Assembly: GCA_047345645.1 (NCBI GenBank)
Contig: JBLEFH010000010.1
DNA from: JBLEFH01 sp047345645
GTDB taxonomy: Bacteria; Pseudomonadota; Alphaproteobacteria; Rhodobacterales; Rhodobacteraceae
Length of the DNA stretch: 64,000 bases
Direction: 5' to 3' (one strand)
Each line of letters opens with the position of its first letter. Position 1 is the stretch's first letter. The notes under the pieces were generated by a model. That model was not told the DNA's origin. It did no database searches and saw only the letters and a program-made list of their open reading frames with translations. This document shows positions 1-8,177 of the stretch, one piece after another. The position numbers and the translations under genes are program-made.

Positions 1-765
1 CTCGCCCATGGGGATGCCTTCCATCCAGCCGGTCGTAAGGATCGAGCGGGAGGAGTCCGGCCAGACCACATCGGGGACGCGGAATTTCGCATCCCCCTTG
101 GTCTTGTCCTGAAATTCGCTGGCGGCGGCGGCCTCGTTGCGCAAATCCTGCTCGCCCTGCACAACGCCGTTGAAGTGATCGACCACGGCGGTCGGCTTGA
201 GGCGGCGCGAGCCGGGGGACAGCATTTCGATGAGATTGGCGGCGAGATAAAACGCGTCGATGTCGCGGGAGAAGGCGCGGGCGATGCCGGGGCGCACGAT
301 CTTGACGGCGACGAGCCGCCCGTCGCGACGCACGCGGGCGCGGTGGACCTGCGCGATACTGGCGGCGGCAATCGGCTCCTCGAAATCATCGAAGAGGGCT
401 TCGACCGGCGCGCCAAGTTCCTTCTCAATGATCCGCCGGGCTTCTTTCTGCGGGAAGGGCGGCAAGCGGTCCTGGAGCATCCGAAGTTGGCTGGCGATGT
501 CGGGGCCAACCACATCGGGACGGGTCGAGAGGATCTGGCCGAATTTGATATAGGCGGGGCCAAGGGCGGTGATGGCGCGCGGCACGGGCGGGAGCGATGG
601 ATCGCCCTTGTGGCCAAGCCATGCGAAGGGCCAGCCAAGCACCCGCGCAGCGATCCGCAGAGGTTTGGGCGCATCGAAGGCGTCGAGCGCCTGCCGCATG
701 GCACCGGTCCGCTCGAAGGTTGCCCCGGTGCGGATGAGGCGCAAGATATTATGGGGTCCGCGCAT
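1..765 (-). CDS. ubiB: UbiB-type ABC1/ADCK kinase-like protein (5' part; 3' end outside window)
   Basis: Atypical kinase-like protein of the ABC1/ADCK/UbiB family, needed for ubiquinone biosynthesis and normally membrane-associated. The reverse-strand frame is open from an ATG at 765 to the window edge (255 codons, N-terminal half). It begins MRGPHNILRLIRTGA. It carries the family KxGQ motif as YIKFGQILSTRP near residue 75, the Ala-rich nucleotide loop AAASIAQVH near 135 and the lysine strand VAVKIVRP near 150. The start ATG directly follows the ubiE stop codon with no gap, so the two genes are almost certainly co-transcribed. The kinase catalytic half and the C-terminal membrane segments lie beyond position 1. 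The identification is secure because the diagnostic KxGQ and Ala-rich loop are both present. Confidence 0.93.
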   Translation of the reverse strand, partial: MRGPHNILRLIRTGATFERTGAMRQALDAFDAPKPLRIAARVLGWPFAWLGHKGDPSLPPVPRAITALGPAYIKFGQILSTRPDVVGPDIASQLRMLQDRLPPFPQKEARRIIEKELGAPVEALFDDFEEPIAAASIAQVHRARVRRDGRLVAVKIVRPGIARAFSRDIDAFYLAANLIEMLSPGSRRLKPTAVVDHFNGVVQGEQDLRNEAAAASEFQDKTKGDAKFRVPDVVWPDSSRSILTTGWMEGIPMGE

Positions 766-1515
766 TTAGATCTTCCAGCCGGAATGGAGCGCCGCGATGC
801 CCATGGAGAGGTTGCGATAGCTGACATTCTCGAACCCGCCCTCGCGGATCATCTGGGCAAAACTGTCCTGATCGGGGAAGCGGCGGATGGACTCGACGAG
901 ATATTGATAGCTGTCGCGGTCATTGGCGAGCACCTGCCCCATGGGCGGGATGATGTTGAAGGAATAGCGGTCATAGAGCCATTGCAGCCCGTCATGGGGG
1001 ATCTGGCTGAATTCCAGCACGAGGAAGCGCCCGCCGGGTTTCAGCACCCGGTGCGCCTCGGCAATCGCTTCGTTGATCCGGGTCACGTTCCGGATGCCGA
1101 AGGAGATGGTGTAGGCGTCGAATGTATTCGATTTGAACGGCAGCTTCATCGCATCACCGCAAATCCAGTCGAGCCGATGCGCCTGCCCTTCGGCTTCGGC
1201 GCGGGTTTGGCCGGCTTCCAGCATCTCGGCGGTCATATCGCAAATGGTCGCGTGACCGTCGCCCTTCACGCGCTCCAGAAAGCGGAACGCGATGTCACCG
1301 GTGCCGCCCGCCACGTCCAGAAGCTTCATGCCGGGGCGCGGCGCGAGCCAGTCCAGCATCGCATCTTTCCAAAGCCGGTGGATGCCGAGACTCATCGCAT
1401 CATTCATCAGGTCATATTTATTGGCGACCGAGGAAAACACGCCGCGCACGAGACCGGATTTCTCCGACTCATCAACAGTTTTGTAGCCGAAATGCGTGCT
1501 GCGTTGCTCTGCCAT
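766..1515 (-). CDS. ubiE: Ubiquinone/menaquinone biosynthesis C-methyltransferase UbiE
   Basis: SAM-dependent C-methyltransferase acting on 2-polyprenyl-6-methoxy-1,4-benzoquinol in ubiquinone synthesis (or on demethylmenaquinone). The protein has 249 residues, the usual family length. SAM motif I is LLDVAGGTGDIAF at about 65-77. The family segment SFGIRNVTRINEAIAEAHRV and the C-terminal signature NLSMGIAALHSGWKI are both present. The gene lies directly upstream of ubiB on the same strand and is divergent from mutM across 65 bp that must hold both promoters. Nothing looks truncated. Confidence 0.97.
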   Translation of the reverse strand: MAEQRSTHFGYKTVDESEKSGLVRGVFSSVANKYDLMNDAMSLGIHRLWKDAMLDWLAPRPGMKLLDVAGGTGDIAFRFLERVKGDGHATICDMTAEMLEAGQTRAEAEGQAHRLDWICGDAMKLPFKSNTFDAYTISFGIRNVTRINEAIAEAHRVLKPGGRFLVLEFSQIPHDGLQWLYDRYSFNIIPPMGQVLANDRDSYQYLVESIRRFPDQDSFAQMIREGGFENVSYRNLSMGIAALHSGWKI

Positions 1516-1580
1516 GATGAGGCCTTTCCGGTTGGTCTCTTCCCTTATAGTGTTGCGCCCAATGAGGGCAAGGAGGGCCG

Positions 1581-2426
1581 ATGCCAGAGCTACCCGAGGT
1601 TGAGACGGTCCGCCGTGGACTGGCCCCAGTGCTGGAAGGCGCGGTCATTGACCGCGTGACCCTCAACCGGCCCGATCTGCGCTGGCCGCTCCCGGAAAAT
1701 ATGGTCGCGCGGATGGAGGGACAAGGGATCCGCACGCTGCGTCGCCGCTCCAAAGTGGTGATTGCGGAGATGAGCGGGGGCGAAAGCTGGCTCTTTCATC
1801 TCGGCATGTCCGGGCGGATGGACGTGACCGGCGCGCAGATCGGCACGTTCTATCATGAGCATCGCGCGTCGGCGGCGCATGATCATGTGGTGATTGATCT
1901 GAAAAGCGGGGCGCGGCTCACTTATAATGACCCGCGGCGCTTCGGCGCGATGGATCTCTGGCCGAGTGCCGAGATCGAGGCGCATCCGTGGCTCGCGAAA
2001 CTCGGGCCGGAACCGCTCGGCAACAGCTTTCACGAGGGCTATCTTGCGGAGCGACTCGCCGGGCGGCGCAGTCCGATCAAAGCTGCGCTGCTCGACCAGA
2101 GGATCATCGCTGGACTTGGCAATATTTATGTCTGCGAAGCGCTTTGGCGGGCCGGAATCAGCCCGCGCCGCCTTGCCGCGAATCTCGGGAGCGCCCGAAT
2201 TGCCCGGCTCGTTCCGGCGATTCGCGACGTTCTCAGCGAGGCGATCACGGCGGGCGGCTCTTCCTTGCGCGATTATCGCCAAGCCGATGGACAGCTTGGA
2301 TATTTTCAGCATGGATTCGCCGTCTATGACCGGGAAAACAAGCCCTGTCCGCGCTGCGCGGCCCCCATTGCGCGGATCGTGCAAAGCGGGCGCTCCAGCT
2401 TTTTCTGCCCGTCCTGCCAGCGGTGA
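1581..2426 (+). CDS. mutM: Formamidopyrimidine-DNA glycosylase (Fpg/MutM)
   Basis: Bifunctional DNA glycosylase/AP lyase that removes 8-oxoguanine and formamidopyrimidines. The 281-residue protein begins MPELPEVETVRRGL, in which Pro2 is the catalytic nucleophile and Glu3 is also catalytic. The conserved lysine lies in RRRSKVVI. The helix-two-turn-helix segment contains LLDQRIIAGLGNIYVCEALW. The protein ends with an intact zinc finger (CPRC ... CPSCQR). It is divergent from ubiE and reads toward the enoyl-CoA hydratase gene, 72 bp away. Together with mutY at 43.5 kb the window carries two components of the GO repair system. Confidence 0.97.
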   Translation: MPELPEVETVRRGLAPVLEGAVIDRVTLNRPDLRWPLPENMVARMEGQGIRTLRRRSKVVIAEMSGGESWLFHLGMSGRMDVTGAQIGTFYHEHRASAAHDHVVIDLKSGARLTYNDPRRFGAMDLWPSAEIEAHPWLAKLGPEPLGNSFHEGYLAERLAGRRSPIKAALLDQRIIAGLGNIYVCEALWRAGISPRRLAANLGSARIARLVPAIRDVLSEAITAGGSSLRDYRQADGQLGYFQHGFAVYDRENKPCPRCAAPIARIVQSGRSSFFCPSCQR

Positions 2427-2498
2427 AGGGTTGCAGTTCACATTTCAACTGCTACAGGATGGGCTTTCACGTTCCCGGGAGCACCCAAGGAGAGCCTG

Positions 2499-3275
2499 AT
2501 GGCCTATGAAACGCTGATTACCGAAACCGAAGACGCGGTTGGCATTATCCGGCTGAACCGGCCGGACGCGCTCAACGCGCTGTCGAGCCAGCTCCTCGGC
2601 GAGCTCGCCGATGCGGTGGACGCGATGGACCGCAACGAGAAGATTCGGGTGATCATCCTGACCGGCTCGGAAAAAGCCTTCGCGGCGGGCGCGGATATCA
2701 AGGAGATGTCCGAAAAGAGCTTCGTCGATATGTATATGGGCCGGTTCTTCAACACCGATGCGCAGCGGTTTTTGAATTGCCGCAAGCCGGTCATCGCCGC
2801 TGTTCAGGGCTATGCGCTTGGCGGCGGCTGCGAGCTGGCGATGATGTGCGACTTCATCCTGTGCGCGGACACCGCGAAATTCGGCCAGCCCGAGATCAAT
2901 CTCGGCGTGATCCCCGGCATTGGCGGTACGCAACGCCTGACGCGGCTTGTCGGCAAGTCGAAGGCGATGGACATGACGCTTTCGGGCCGCTTCATGGACG
3001 CCGAGGAAGCGGAGCGCGCGGGCCTCGTCTCGCGGGTCTTCCCGGCCAAGGAGTTCTGGGCCAAGACCAAGGAAGTGGCCGAGAAGATCGCCGAGAAATC
3101 TCCCCTCGCCCTCATGGCGGGCAAGGATGCGATCAACGCCGCCGAGGAGCTCTCGCTCGCCGATGGAATCAAATATGAGCAGCGGCTTTTCTACGGCCTC
3201 TTCTCCAGCGAGGACCAGAAAGAGGGCATGTCCGCCTTCATCGAAAAGCGCGAACCGCAGTTCCGCGGTAAATAA
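2499..3275 (+). CDS. Enoyl-CoA hydratase (crotonase family)
   Basis: Crotonase-fold enzyme of 258 residues, the usual length for a single-domain enoyl-CoA hydratase that hydrates trans-2-enoyl-CoA in beta-oxidation. The oxyanion-hole segments AAGADIKEM and ALGGGCELAMMCDF are present, as is the catalytic Glu region QPEINLGVIPGIGGTQRL. The start is chosen for the AAGGAG Shine-Dalgarno just upstream of the ATG. Placement between mutM and rpsT matches Rhodobacterales chromosomes. The exact chain-length specificity cannot be read from sequence. Confidence 0.92.
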   Translation: MAYETLITETEDAVGIIRLNRPDALNALSSQLLGELADAVDAMDRNEKIRVIILTGSEKAFAAGADIKEMSEKSFVDMYMGRFFNTDAQRFLNCRKPVIAAVQGYALGGGCELAMMCDFILCADTAKFGQPEINLGVIPGIGGTQRLTRLVGKSKAMDMTLSGRFMDAEEAERAGLVSRVFPAKEFWAKTKEVAEKIAEKSPLALMAGKDAINAAEELSLADGIKYEQRLFYGLFSSEDQKEGMSAFIEKREPQFRGK

Positions 3276-3310
3276 ATGCGTTAAAATTGGCGCGAATCGC
3301 GGTGCGGCGC

Positions 3311-3339
3311 TTGACTCGGGTGCCGCTCACGCGTAAAGA
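3311..3339 (+). promoter_or_regulatory. Sigma70-type promoter of rpsT
   Basis: TTGACT at 3311-3316 and TAAAGA at 3334-3339 are separated by 17 bp. This predicts a transcription start about 35 bp before the rpsT ATG. It is one of the best-matched promoters in the window, as expected for a ribosomal protein gene. The call is from consensus only. Confidence 0.65.
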
Positions 3340-3380
3340 CGCGCTTCATCTTTCCAACTTTGAGAGACCGGAATTTATCT

Positions 3381-3653
3381 ATGGCCAATACGCCGTCGTC
3401 AAAAAAGCGGGTCCGCACCAACGCGCGTCGGGCCGAGATCAACAAAAACCGTCGTTCGCGCATGCGGACCTTCATCCGCCGCGTTGAAGAAGCCATCGCG
3501 GGCGGCGACCAGTCCAAGGCTCAGGAAGCCCTGAAATCCGCACAGCCGGAAATCATGCGCGCCGTGACCAAGGGCATCGTCCACAAAAACACCGCTTCGC
3601 GCAAAATCAGCCGTCTGGCTGCCCGCGTGAATGCCATGGGCGCGGCTGCTTAA
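3381..3653 (+). CDS. rpsT: 30S ribosomal protein S20
   Basis: Small basic protein of 90 residues that binds 16S rRNA during early 30S assembly. It begins MANTPSSKKRVRTNARRAEI and has the Lys/Arg-rich helical body typical of S20. An in-frame TTG seven codons upstream gives a longer frame but adds a non-family N-terminus, so the ATG is used. It has its own promoter upstream and an intrinsic terminator directly downstream, so it is probably monocistronic. Confidence 0.97.
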   Translation: MANTPSSKKRVRTNARRAEINKNRRSRMRTFIRRVEEAIAGGDQSKAQEALKSAQPEIMRAVTKGIVHKNTASRKISRLAARVNAMGAAA

Positions 3654-3677
3654 GCTGATTCCCTTACGATTTTGTGA

Positions 3678-3703
3678 ACGCGTCCCTAGGGGCGCGTTTT
3701 TTC
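3678..3703 (+). terminator. Intrinsic terminator of rpsT
   Basis: An 8-bp GC-rich stem (ACGCGTCC / GGGCGCGT with one G-T pair, loop CTAG) is followed by a run of six Ts, 25 bp after the rpsT stop. Confidence 0.85.
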
Positions 3704-3872
3704 TTTGCGGACAAGCGCTTACAGATGTTCCGCTTTCGGTCCCGTTGATCGGTGTCATGTGACAGCGCTATGACATTTTCACCTCAACAGAATCGGCCCC
3801 CTGGGGCGCATAAAACTGAACAAGAATAGGCGTCGGCCAATTCTTGCGCTTTACTGTATCGTTATAACGTTT

Positions 3873-3886
3873 ACGTTACGTAACGT
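3873..3886. repeat. Perfect 14-bp palindrome upstream of dnaA unit
   Basis: ACGTTACGTAACGT is its own reverse complement. It sits in the AT-richer part of the rpsT-rhodanese gap, close to the smaller palindrome GTTATAAC (3861-3868). It may be a binding site for a dimeric regulator. No regulator is identified. Confidence 0.5.
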
Positions 3887-4091
3887 CCGATTAGATTTAT
3901 CTCAGACGAATCTGTGTCAAGCGATACTTTATCTTGAAACGCTGTCGGGGCGAGGGCTAAGGTCCGTCGGGTGACTTGGCTGGCACCCGATTTTGGCCCG
4001 CCAGCATGACGAGTTTGAGGCGGCGATCACGGTGCCGTTGGTAAGTAAATGAGAGCATGGCTTGTGAGCCATCGGACGGGGAAACGCGCGC

Positions 4092-4508
4092 ATGACTATT
4101 TCGCAAAAGACCGCTGCGGAAACGATGGAATTATTGGGGCAGACCCCCGATGCGCAGCTGGTCGATGTGCGCAGCCGTGCCGAATTTGCCTTTGTGGGCG
4201 TGCCGGATCTGAGCGGCATTGACCGTCAGGTCGTTCTGCTCCCGATCCGCGATTACCCGGACATGCAGCCCGATCCGCAATTTGCCGATCTGCTCGACTC
4301 ACGTCTTCCGGAAGGCAGCGGCACCGTCTGTTTCATCTGCCGCTCCGGCGCGCGCTCCATGGAAGCCGCCCGCCTTTTCGCCGCGCAGCACCCCGAAGCA
4401 ACCGTCGTGAATGTGTCCGACGGATTCGAGGGTGATCTCGACTGGCAGGGGCATCGCGGCAACGTCAACGGTTGGAAGCAGTCCGGTCTGCCCTGGCGGC
4501 AGAGCTGA
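4092..4508 (+). CDS. Rhodanese-like domain protein
   Basis: Single rhodanese-homology domain of 138 residues, probably a cytoplasmic sulfurtransferase. The N-terminal strand is QLVDVRSRAEFAFVGVPDL. The active-site loop is CRSGARS, with a cysteine positioned to carry the persulfide. The C-terminal segment NVSDGFEGDLDWQGHRG is typical of single-domain rhodaneses. The stop lies one base before the dnaA ATG, so the gene is co-transcribed with dnaA and translation may be coupled. The physiological sulfur acceptor cannot be inferred. Confidence 0.88.
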   Translation: MTISQKTAAETMELLGQTPDAQLVDVRSRAEFAFVGVPDLSGIDRQVVLLPIRDYPDMQPDPQFADLLDSRLPEGSGTVCFICRSGARSMEAARLFAAQHPEATVVNVSDGFEGDLDWQGHRGNVNGWKQSGLPWRQS

Positions 4509-4509
4509 T

Positions 4510-5916
4510 ATGATGGCCGTCTCTGTTGAACATATCTGGGCCGATGCCCTCGTTTCCATCCGTAGCAGCCTTGGCGACGACGCCTGGCGCAACTGGATCG
4601 CCCCGCTGGAGATCGTCTCGATCGAAGGCACCGTGGTGCATCTCGCCGCCCCGAGCAGCTTTATCGGCAATTGGGTCGCGCGCAATTATGGCGATGAGAT
4701 TTGCCGCCAGATCAGCGCGGTCGGCCGTCCGGTCAGCCGGGTGATGATGTGCGAGAGCAAGGGCGCGACCGAGGTTGAGGCCGACGCGCCGAAGGCCACC
4801 AACACGCCCCAGCCGAAAGGCAATGGCGCGGCGGTTCTGGATCTCAGCGCTGCGCGGGCCAAACGCGCCGCGGAGCATGATGGCGCGCCCCTCGATTCGC
4901 GTTTTACCTTTGAAAATTTCGTCGTCGGCAAGCCCAATGAGCTGGCCCACGCAGCGGCCAAGCGTGTGTCCGAAGGCGGGCCGGTGAGCTTCAATCCGCT
5001 CTTCCTTTATGGCGGCACCGGGCTTGGCAAGACGCACCTGATGCACGCGATCGCGTGGGAAATTCAGGAGCGCCAGCCGGGCGCGCGGGTGCTGTTCCTC
5101 TCCGCCGAGCAATTCATGTATCGCTTCGTGCAGGCGCTGCGGACGAAAACCCAGATGGATTTCAAACAGCTTCACCGCTCGGTGGATCTCTTGATGATCG
5201 ACGATGTGCAGTTCATCGCGGGCAAGGAGTCGACGCAGGAGGAATTCTTCCATACGTTCAATGCCTTGGTGGATCACGGCAAGCAGTTGGTGATTTCCGG
5301 AGACCGCCCGCCCGTCGAGATGGATGGGATGGAGGACCGCATCAAATCGCGCCTGCAATGGGGCCTCGTCGCGGATATTCACCCGACCGATTACGAACTG
5401 CGTCTCGGGATTTTGCAGACCAAGGCCGATGGCCAGCGCGAGCGGATGCCGAACCTCAAGATCGCGCCGGGTGTGCTGGAATATCTCGCCCACCGGATCT
5501 CGTCCAATGTTCGGGTGCTCGAAGGCTCGCTGACCCGGCTGACGGCGCTCGCCGATCTGACGGGCCGCGAGGTCACCATGGATATGGTGCAGGACACGCT
5601 CTCCGACACGCTCCGCGCCTCCGAGCGCAAGGTCACGCCAGAAGAGATCATCCGCAAGGTCTGCGAGCATTTCAACGTCAAGCGCTCCGACATGCTTTCG
5701 GCCAAACGGGCGCGGGCGATTGCGCGGCCCCGTCAGGTGGCGATGTATCTGTCGAAGAACCTCACGCCGCGGTCCCTGCCCGATATTGGCCGGGCCTTTG
5801 GCGGGCGCGACCACACCACGGTGATCCATGCGGTCAAGAAGGTCGATGAGCTGATGAAGACCGACAGCGAGCTGGCCGAGGACGTGGAAATGCTGCGCCG
5901 GCTGCTCGAAGCCTGA
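4510..5916 (+). CDS. dnaA: Chromosomal replication initiator protein DnaA
   Basis: AAA+ initiator that binds and opens the origin. The protein has 468 residues from the ATG at 4510 (a second ATG follows at 4513). The in-frame region upstream overlaps the rhodanese gene and is not DnaA-like. Domain I spans about 1-80 and the variable linker about 85-130. Walker A is GGTGLGKTHL near 168-177 and Walker B is LLMIDDVQFIAG near 229. The domain IV DNA-binding signature is GRDHTTVIHAVKKV near 430-444. The gene is followed by dnaN across 78 bp that contain a separate promoter. Confidence 0.98.
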   Translation: MMAVSVEHIWADALVSIRSSLGDDAWRNWIAPLEIVSIEGTVVHLAAPSSFIGNWVARNYGDEICRQISAVGRPVSRVMMCESKGATEVEADAPKATNTPQPKGNGAAVLDLSAARAKRAAEHDGAPLDSRFTFENFVVGKPNELAHAAAKRVSEGGPVSFNPLFLYGGTGLGKTHLMHAIAWEIQERQPGARVLFLSAEQFMYRFVQALRTKTQMDFKQLHRSVDLLMIDDVQFIAGKESTQEEFFHTFNALVDHGKQLVISGDRPPVEMDGMEDRIKSRLQWGLVADIHPTDYELRLGILQTKADGQRERMPNLKIAPGVLEYLAHRISSNVRVLEGSLTRLTALADLTGREVTMDMVQDTLSDTLRASERKVTPEEIIRKVCEHFNVKRSDMLSAKRARAIARPRQVAMYLSKNLTPRSLPDIGRAFGGRDHTTVIHAVKKVDELMKTDSELAEDVEMLRRLLEA

Positions 5917-5938
5917 CCCGGCATTAACACCTGCGGGC

Positions 5939-5966
5939 TTGACCCCCCTTCCTGAGCGGATAATCT
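5939..5966 (+). promoter_or_regulatory. Promoter for dnaN
   Basis: TTGACC at 5939-5944 and TAATCT at 5961-5966 are separated by 16 bp, just downstream of the dnaA stop. The dnaN Shine-Dalgarno AAGGAG (5981-5986) follows. This suggests dnaN-recF can be transcribed independently of dnaA. The call is by consensus only. Confidence 0.55.
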
Positions 5967-5994
5967 GCGCATCCAACTCTAAGGAGCCCCTTTG

Positions 5995-7113
5995 ATGAAG
6001 CTGATGATCGAGCGCAATGCCCTTCTCAAGGCGATGAGCCGGGCACAATCCGTTGTGGAGCGCCGCAACACCATCCCGATCCTCGCCAATGTGCTGATCG
6101 AAGCGGATGGCGGCTCCGTCAATTTCCGGGCGACCGATCTCGACATCGAGGTGGTGGACAAGGTGGCCGGCATGGTGGAGCGCCCCGGAGCGACCACGGT
6201 GGGTGCGCATACCTTGCATGAAATCGTCCGCAAGCTGCCTGATGGCGCGCAAGTGAGCCTTGAGGATGATGGCCAGTCGGGCCGTCTCGACATTCAGGCC
6301 GGACGCTCGCGGTTCCAGCTGGCGACGCTGCCGAAAGAAGACTTCCCGCAGATGGCGAGCGCGGAATATGACTGCCATTACAAGATCAAGGCGGGCGAGT
6401 TGCGCCGCCTGTTCGACAAGGCGAAATTCGCGATCTCGACCGAGGAGACGCGCTATTACCTCAACGGTGTTTATCTGCATATCGCCGATGGAGCGCAGGG
6501 TCAGGCACTCCGGGCCGTGGCCACCGATGGTCACCGCCTCGCCCGCGTCGATGGCGCGCTGCCCGACGGCGCAGGTGCCGCCCCCGGCGTGATCGTTCCG
6601 CGCAAGACCGTGGGCGAGTTGCGCAAGCTGCTCGAATCCGACGACACCGAGATTGATGTGGCCGTGTCGGAGACGAAGATCCGTTTCTCCACCCCCGAGA
6701 TCGCGCTGACCTCCAAGGTCATCGACGGCACGTTCCCCGATTATTCCCGCGTCGTTCCGCAAGGCAACACCAAGGCGATGACTGTGGATGCCGCCGAGTT
6801 CAAGCAAGCGGTGGACCGGGTCTCGACCGTCTCCTCGGAGCGCTCGCGGGCGGTCAAGCTGGTGCTTGATGAGGACCGTCTGACCCTCTCCGTCAACGCG
6901 CCCGATGCGGGCACGGCGGATGAAGAAGTCGCGGTCGCTTATGGCGACGAGCGGCTGGAGATCGGGTTCAACGCCAAATATCTCTTGGAAATCGCCGAGC
7001 AGATCGACCGCGAAAACGCGGTATTCCTCTTCAACTCGGCCGGCGAGCCCGCGCTGGTGCGTGAAGGCGACGACGAAAGCGCCATCTATGTCGTCATGCC
7101 CATGCGGGTATGA
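5995..7113 (+). CDS. dnaN: DNA polymerase III subunit beta (sliding clamp)
   Basis: Ring-forming processivity factor of the replicative polymerase. It has 372 residues in three repeated clamp domains and begins MKLMIERNALLKAMSRAQSV. Conserved features include RNTIPILANVLIEA, the central KFAISTEETRYYLNGVYLH and the C-terminal YVVMPMRV that ends bacterial clamps. The ATG at 5995 is preferred over the TTG at 5992 because of the AAGGAG spaced 8 nt upstream. The stop overlaps the recF start by 4 nt (ATGA). Confidence 0.98.
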   Translation: MKLMIERNALLKAMSRAQSVVERRNTIPILANVLIEADGGSVNFRATDLDIEVVDKVAGMVERPGATTVGAHTLHEIVRKLPDGAQVSLEDDGQSGRLDIQAGRSRFQLATLPKEDFPQMASAEYDCHYKIKAGELRRLFDKAKFAISTEETRYYLNGVYLHIADGAQGQALRAVATDGHRLARVDGALPDGAGAAPGVIVPRKTVGELRKLLESDDTEIDVAVSETKIRFSTPEIALTSKVIDGTFPDYSRVVPQGNTKAMTVDAAEFKQAVDRVSTVSSERSRAVKLVLDEDRLTLSVNAPDAGTADEEVAVAYGDERLEIGFNAKYLLEIAEQIDRENAVFLFNSAGEPALVREGDDESAIYVVMPMRV

Positions 7114-8177
7114 TCCGGGAGCTTTCCCTCTCGTATTTCCGTTCTCACCGGGCCGCGCGTCTCAGCTTTGACGGGCGGCCCGTTGCTATTTACGGCAATA
7201 ATGGCGCGGGCAAGACCAATATTCTCGAAGCCGTGTCGCTGCTCGTACCGGGGCGCGGCTTGCGGCGGGCAAGCCCGAATGAGTTGGTCCGCCGTCCCGA
7301 GTCGGTGGGCTGGAAGATCACCGCCGCCGTCGGCAACCACGAGATTGAAACATGGGCCGAAGGCGAAGGCAGCCGCCAGACCCGGATTGACGGCAAAGCC
7401 GCCCCGCAAATCGCCCTTGGCCGTATTCTGCGAATGCTCTGGCTCATCCCCGCCATGGACCGGCTCTGGCTGGAGAGCGCCAGCGGGCGGCGGCAGTTTC
7501 TGGACCGGATGGTGCTGAATTTCGTTCCCGATCACGGGCAGGCGGCGCTCGACTACGAAAAAGCCATGCGCGAGCGCAACCGGCTGTTGAAAGACAGCGT
7601 GCGCGATGCGGGCTGGTATGGCGCGCTGGAGGCGCGGATGGCGGAGGCGGGCGCGGCGATGGATGCGTCCCGCCGGGCGGTGGTGGCGCGGCTGATTGCG
7701 GCGCAGAAAGACGCGGCCTCGGCCTTCCCGGCGGCGGATCTGACGCTGGATGGCCGGGAATGGGATCGCGAGTCGTTGGCCGAAGCGCTCGCGGCCAGCC
7801 GCCCGCAGGACATGGCCGCAGGCCGGGCGCTTCAGGGGCCGCATCGCGCGGATCTCGCGGCGGTTTATGCGGAGAAGGGAATGCCCGCCGCGCAATGCTC
7901 GACCGGGGAGCAAAAGGCGCTGCTGATCTCGCTGATCCTCGCCGCCGCTCGCGCGCTGGCCGCGGAGGGCACGCCGCCGGTGCTGCTGCTGGACGAGGTC
8001 GCCGCCCATCTCGACGAGAGCCGCCGCGCCGCGCTCTATGACGAGATTTGCGCGCTGAACCTGCAAGCCTTCCTCACCGGCACCGAGGCGCATTTATTCC
8101 AAGCCCTCGGCAAGCGGGCGATATATCTTGAGATTGGCGAAACCGAATCCGCGTCGCAGATCAAGGAAATCCCATGA
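7110..8177 (+). CDS. recF: DNA replication and repair protein RecF
   Basis: SMC-like ATPase that loads RecA at gaps together with RecO and RecR. The 355-residue protein has Walker A GNNGAGKTNILEAV near 30-43. The late signature and Walker B region STGEQKALLISLILAAA is followed by PVLLLDEVAAHLD. The gene overlaps dnaN by 4 nt and the following VOC gene by 4 nt, so translation is probably coupled throughout. The length is typical for alphaproteobacteria. Confidence 0.95.
   Translation: MIRELSLSYFRSHRAARLSFDGRPVAIYGNNGAGKTNILEAVSLLVPGRGLRRASPNELVRRPESVGWKITAAVGNHEIETWAEGEGSRQTRIDGKAAPQIALGRILRMLWLIPAMDRLWLESASGRRQFLDRMVLNFVPDHGQAALDYEKAMRERNRLLKDSVRDAGWYGALEARMAEAGAAMDASRRAVVARLIAAQKDAASAFPAADLTLDGREWDRESLAEALAASRPQDMAAGRALQGPHRADLAAVYAEKGMPAAQCSTGEQKALLISLILAAARALAAEGTPPVLLLDEVAAHLDESRRAALYDEICALNLQAFLTGTEAHLFQALGKRAIYLEIGETESASQIKEIP

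Larger units (their letters stand above)
3654..4091. other. 438-bp intergenic region, possible origin/regulatory DNA
   Basis: This is the longest clean gene-free interval near dnaA. After the rpsT terminator the sequence becomes clearly AT-richer (about 3830-3950) than the flanking genes. It contains three GANTC sites (3657, 3790, 3908), a GTTATAAC palindrome at 3861-3868 and a perfect 14-bp palindrome at 3873-3886. I searched both strands by eye for TTATNCACA-like DnaA boxes and found none with two or fewer mismatches. The origin assignment is therefore only positional; the segment could equally be the regulatory region of the rhodanese-dnaA unit. Confidence 0.35.

Noticed and set aside
3820..3960. 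DnaA boxes near dnaA
   Set aside because: TTATCTCAG, TTATCTTGA and TGTGTCAAG differ from TTATNCACA at three or more positions, so they were not called.
4465..6807. 780-codon open frame on the reverse strand across dnaA and dnaN
   Set aside because: It is antisense to two certain genes and follows from high-GC codon bias; no domain or Shine-Dalgarno supports it.
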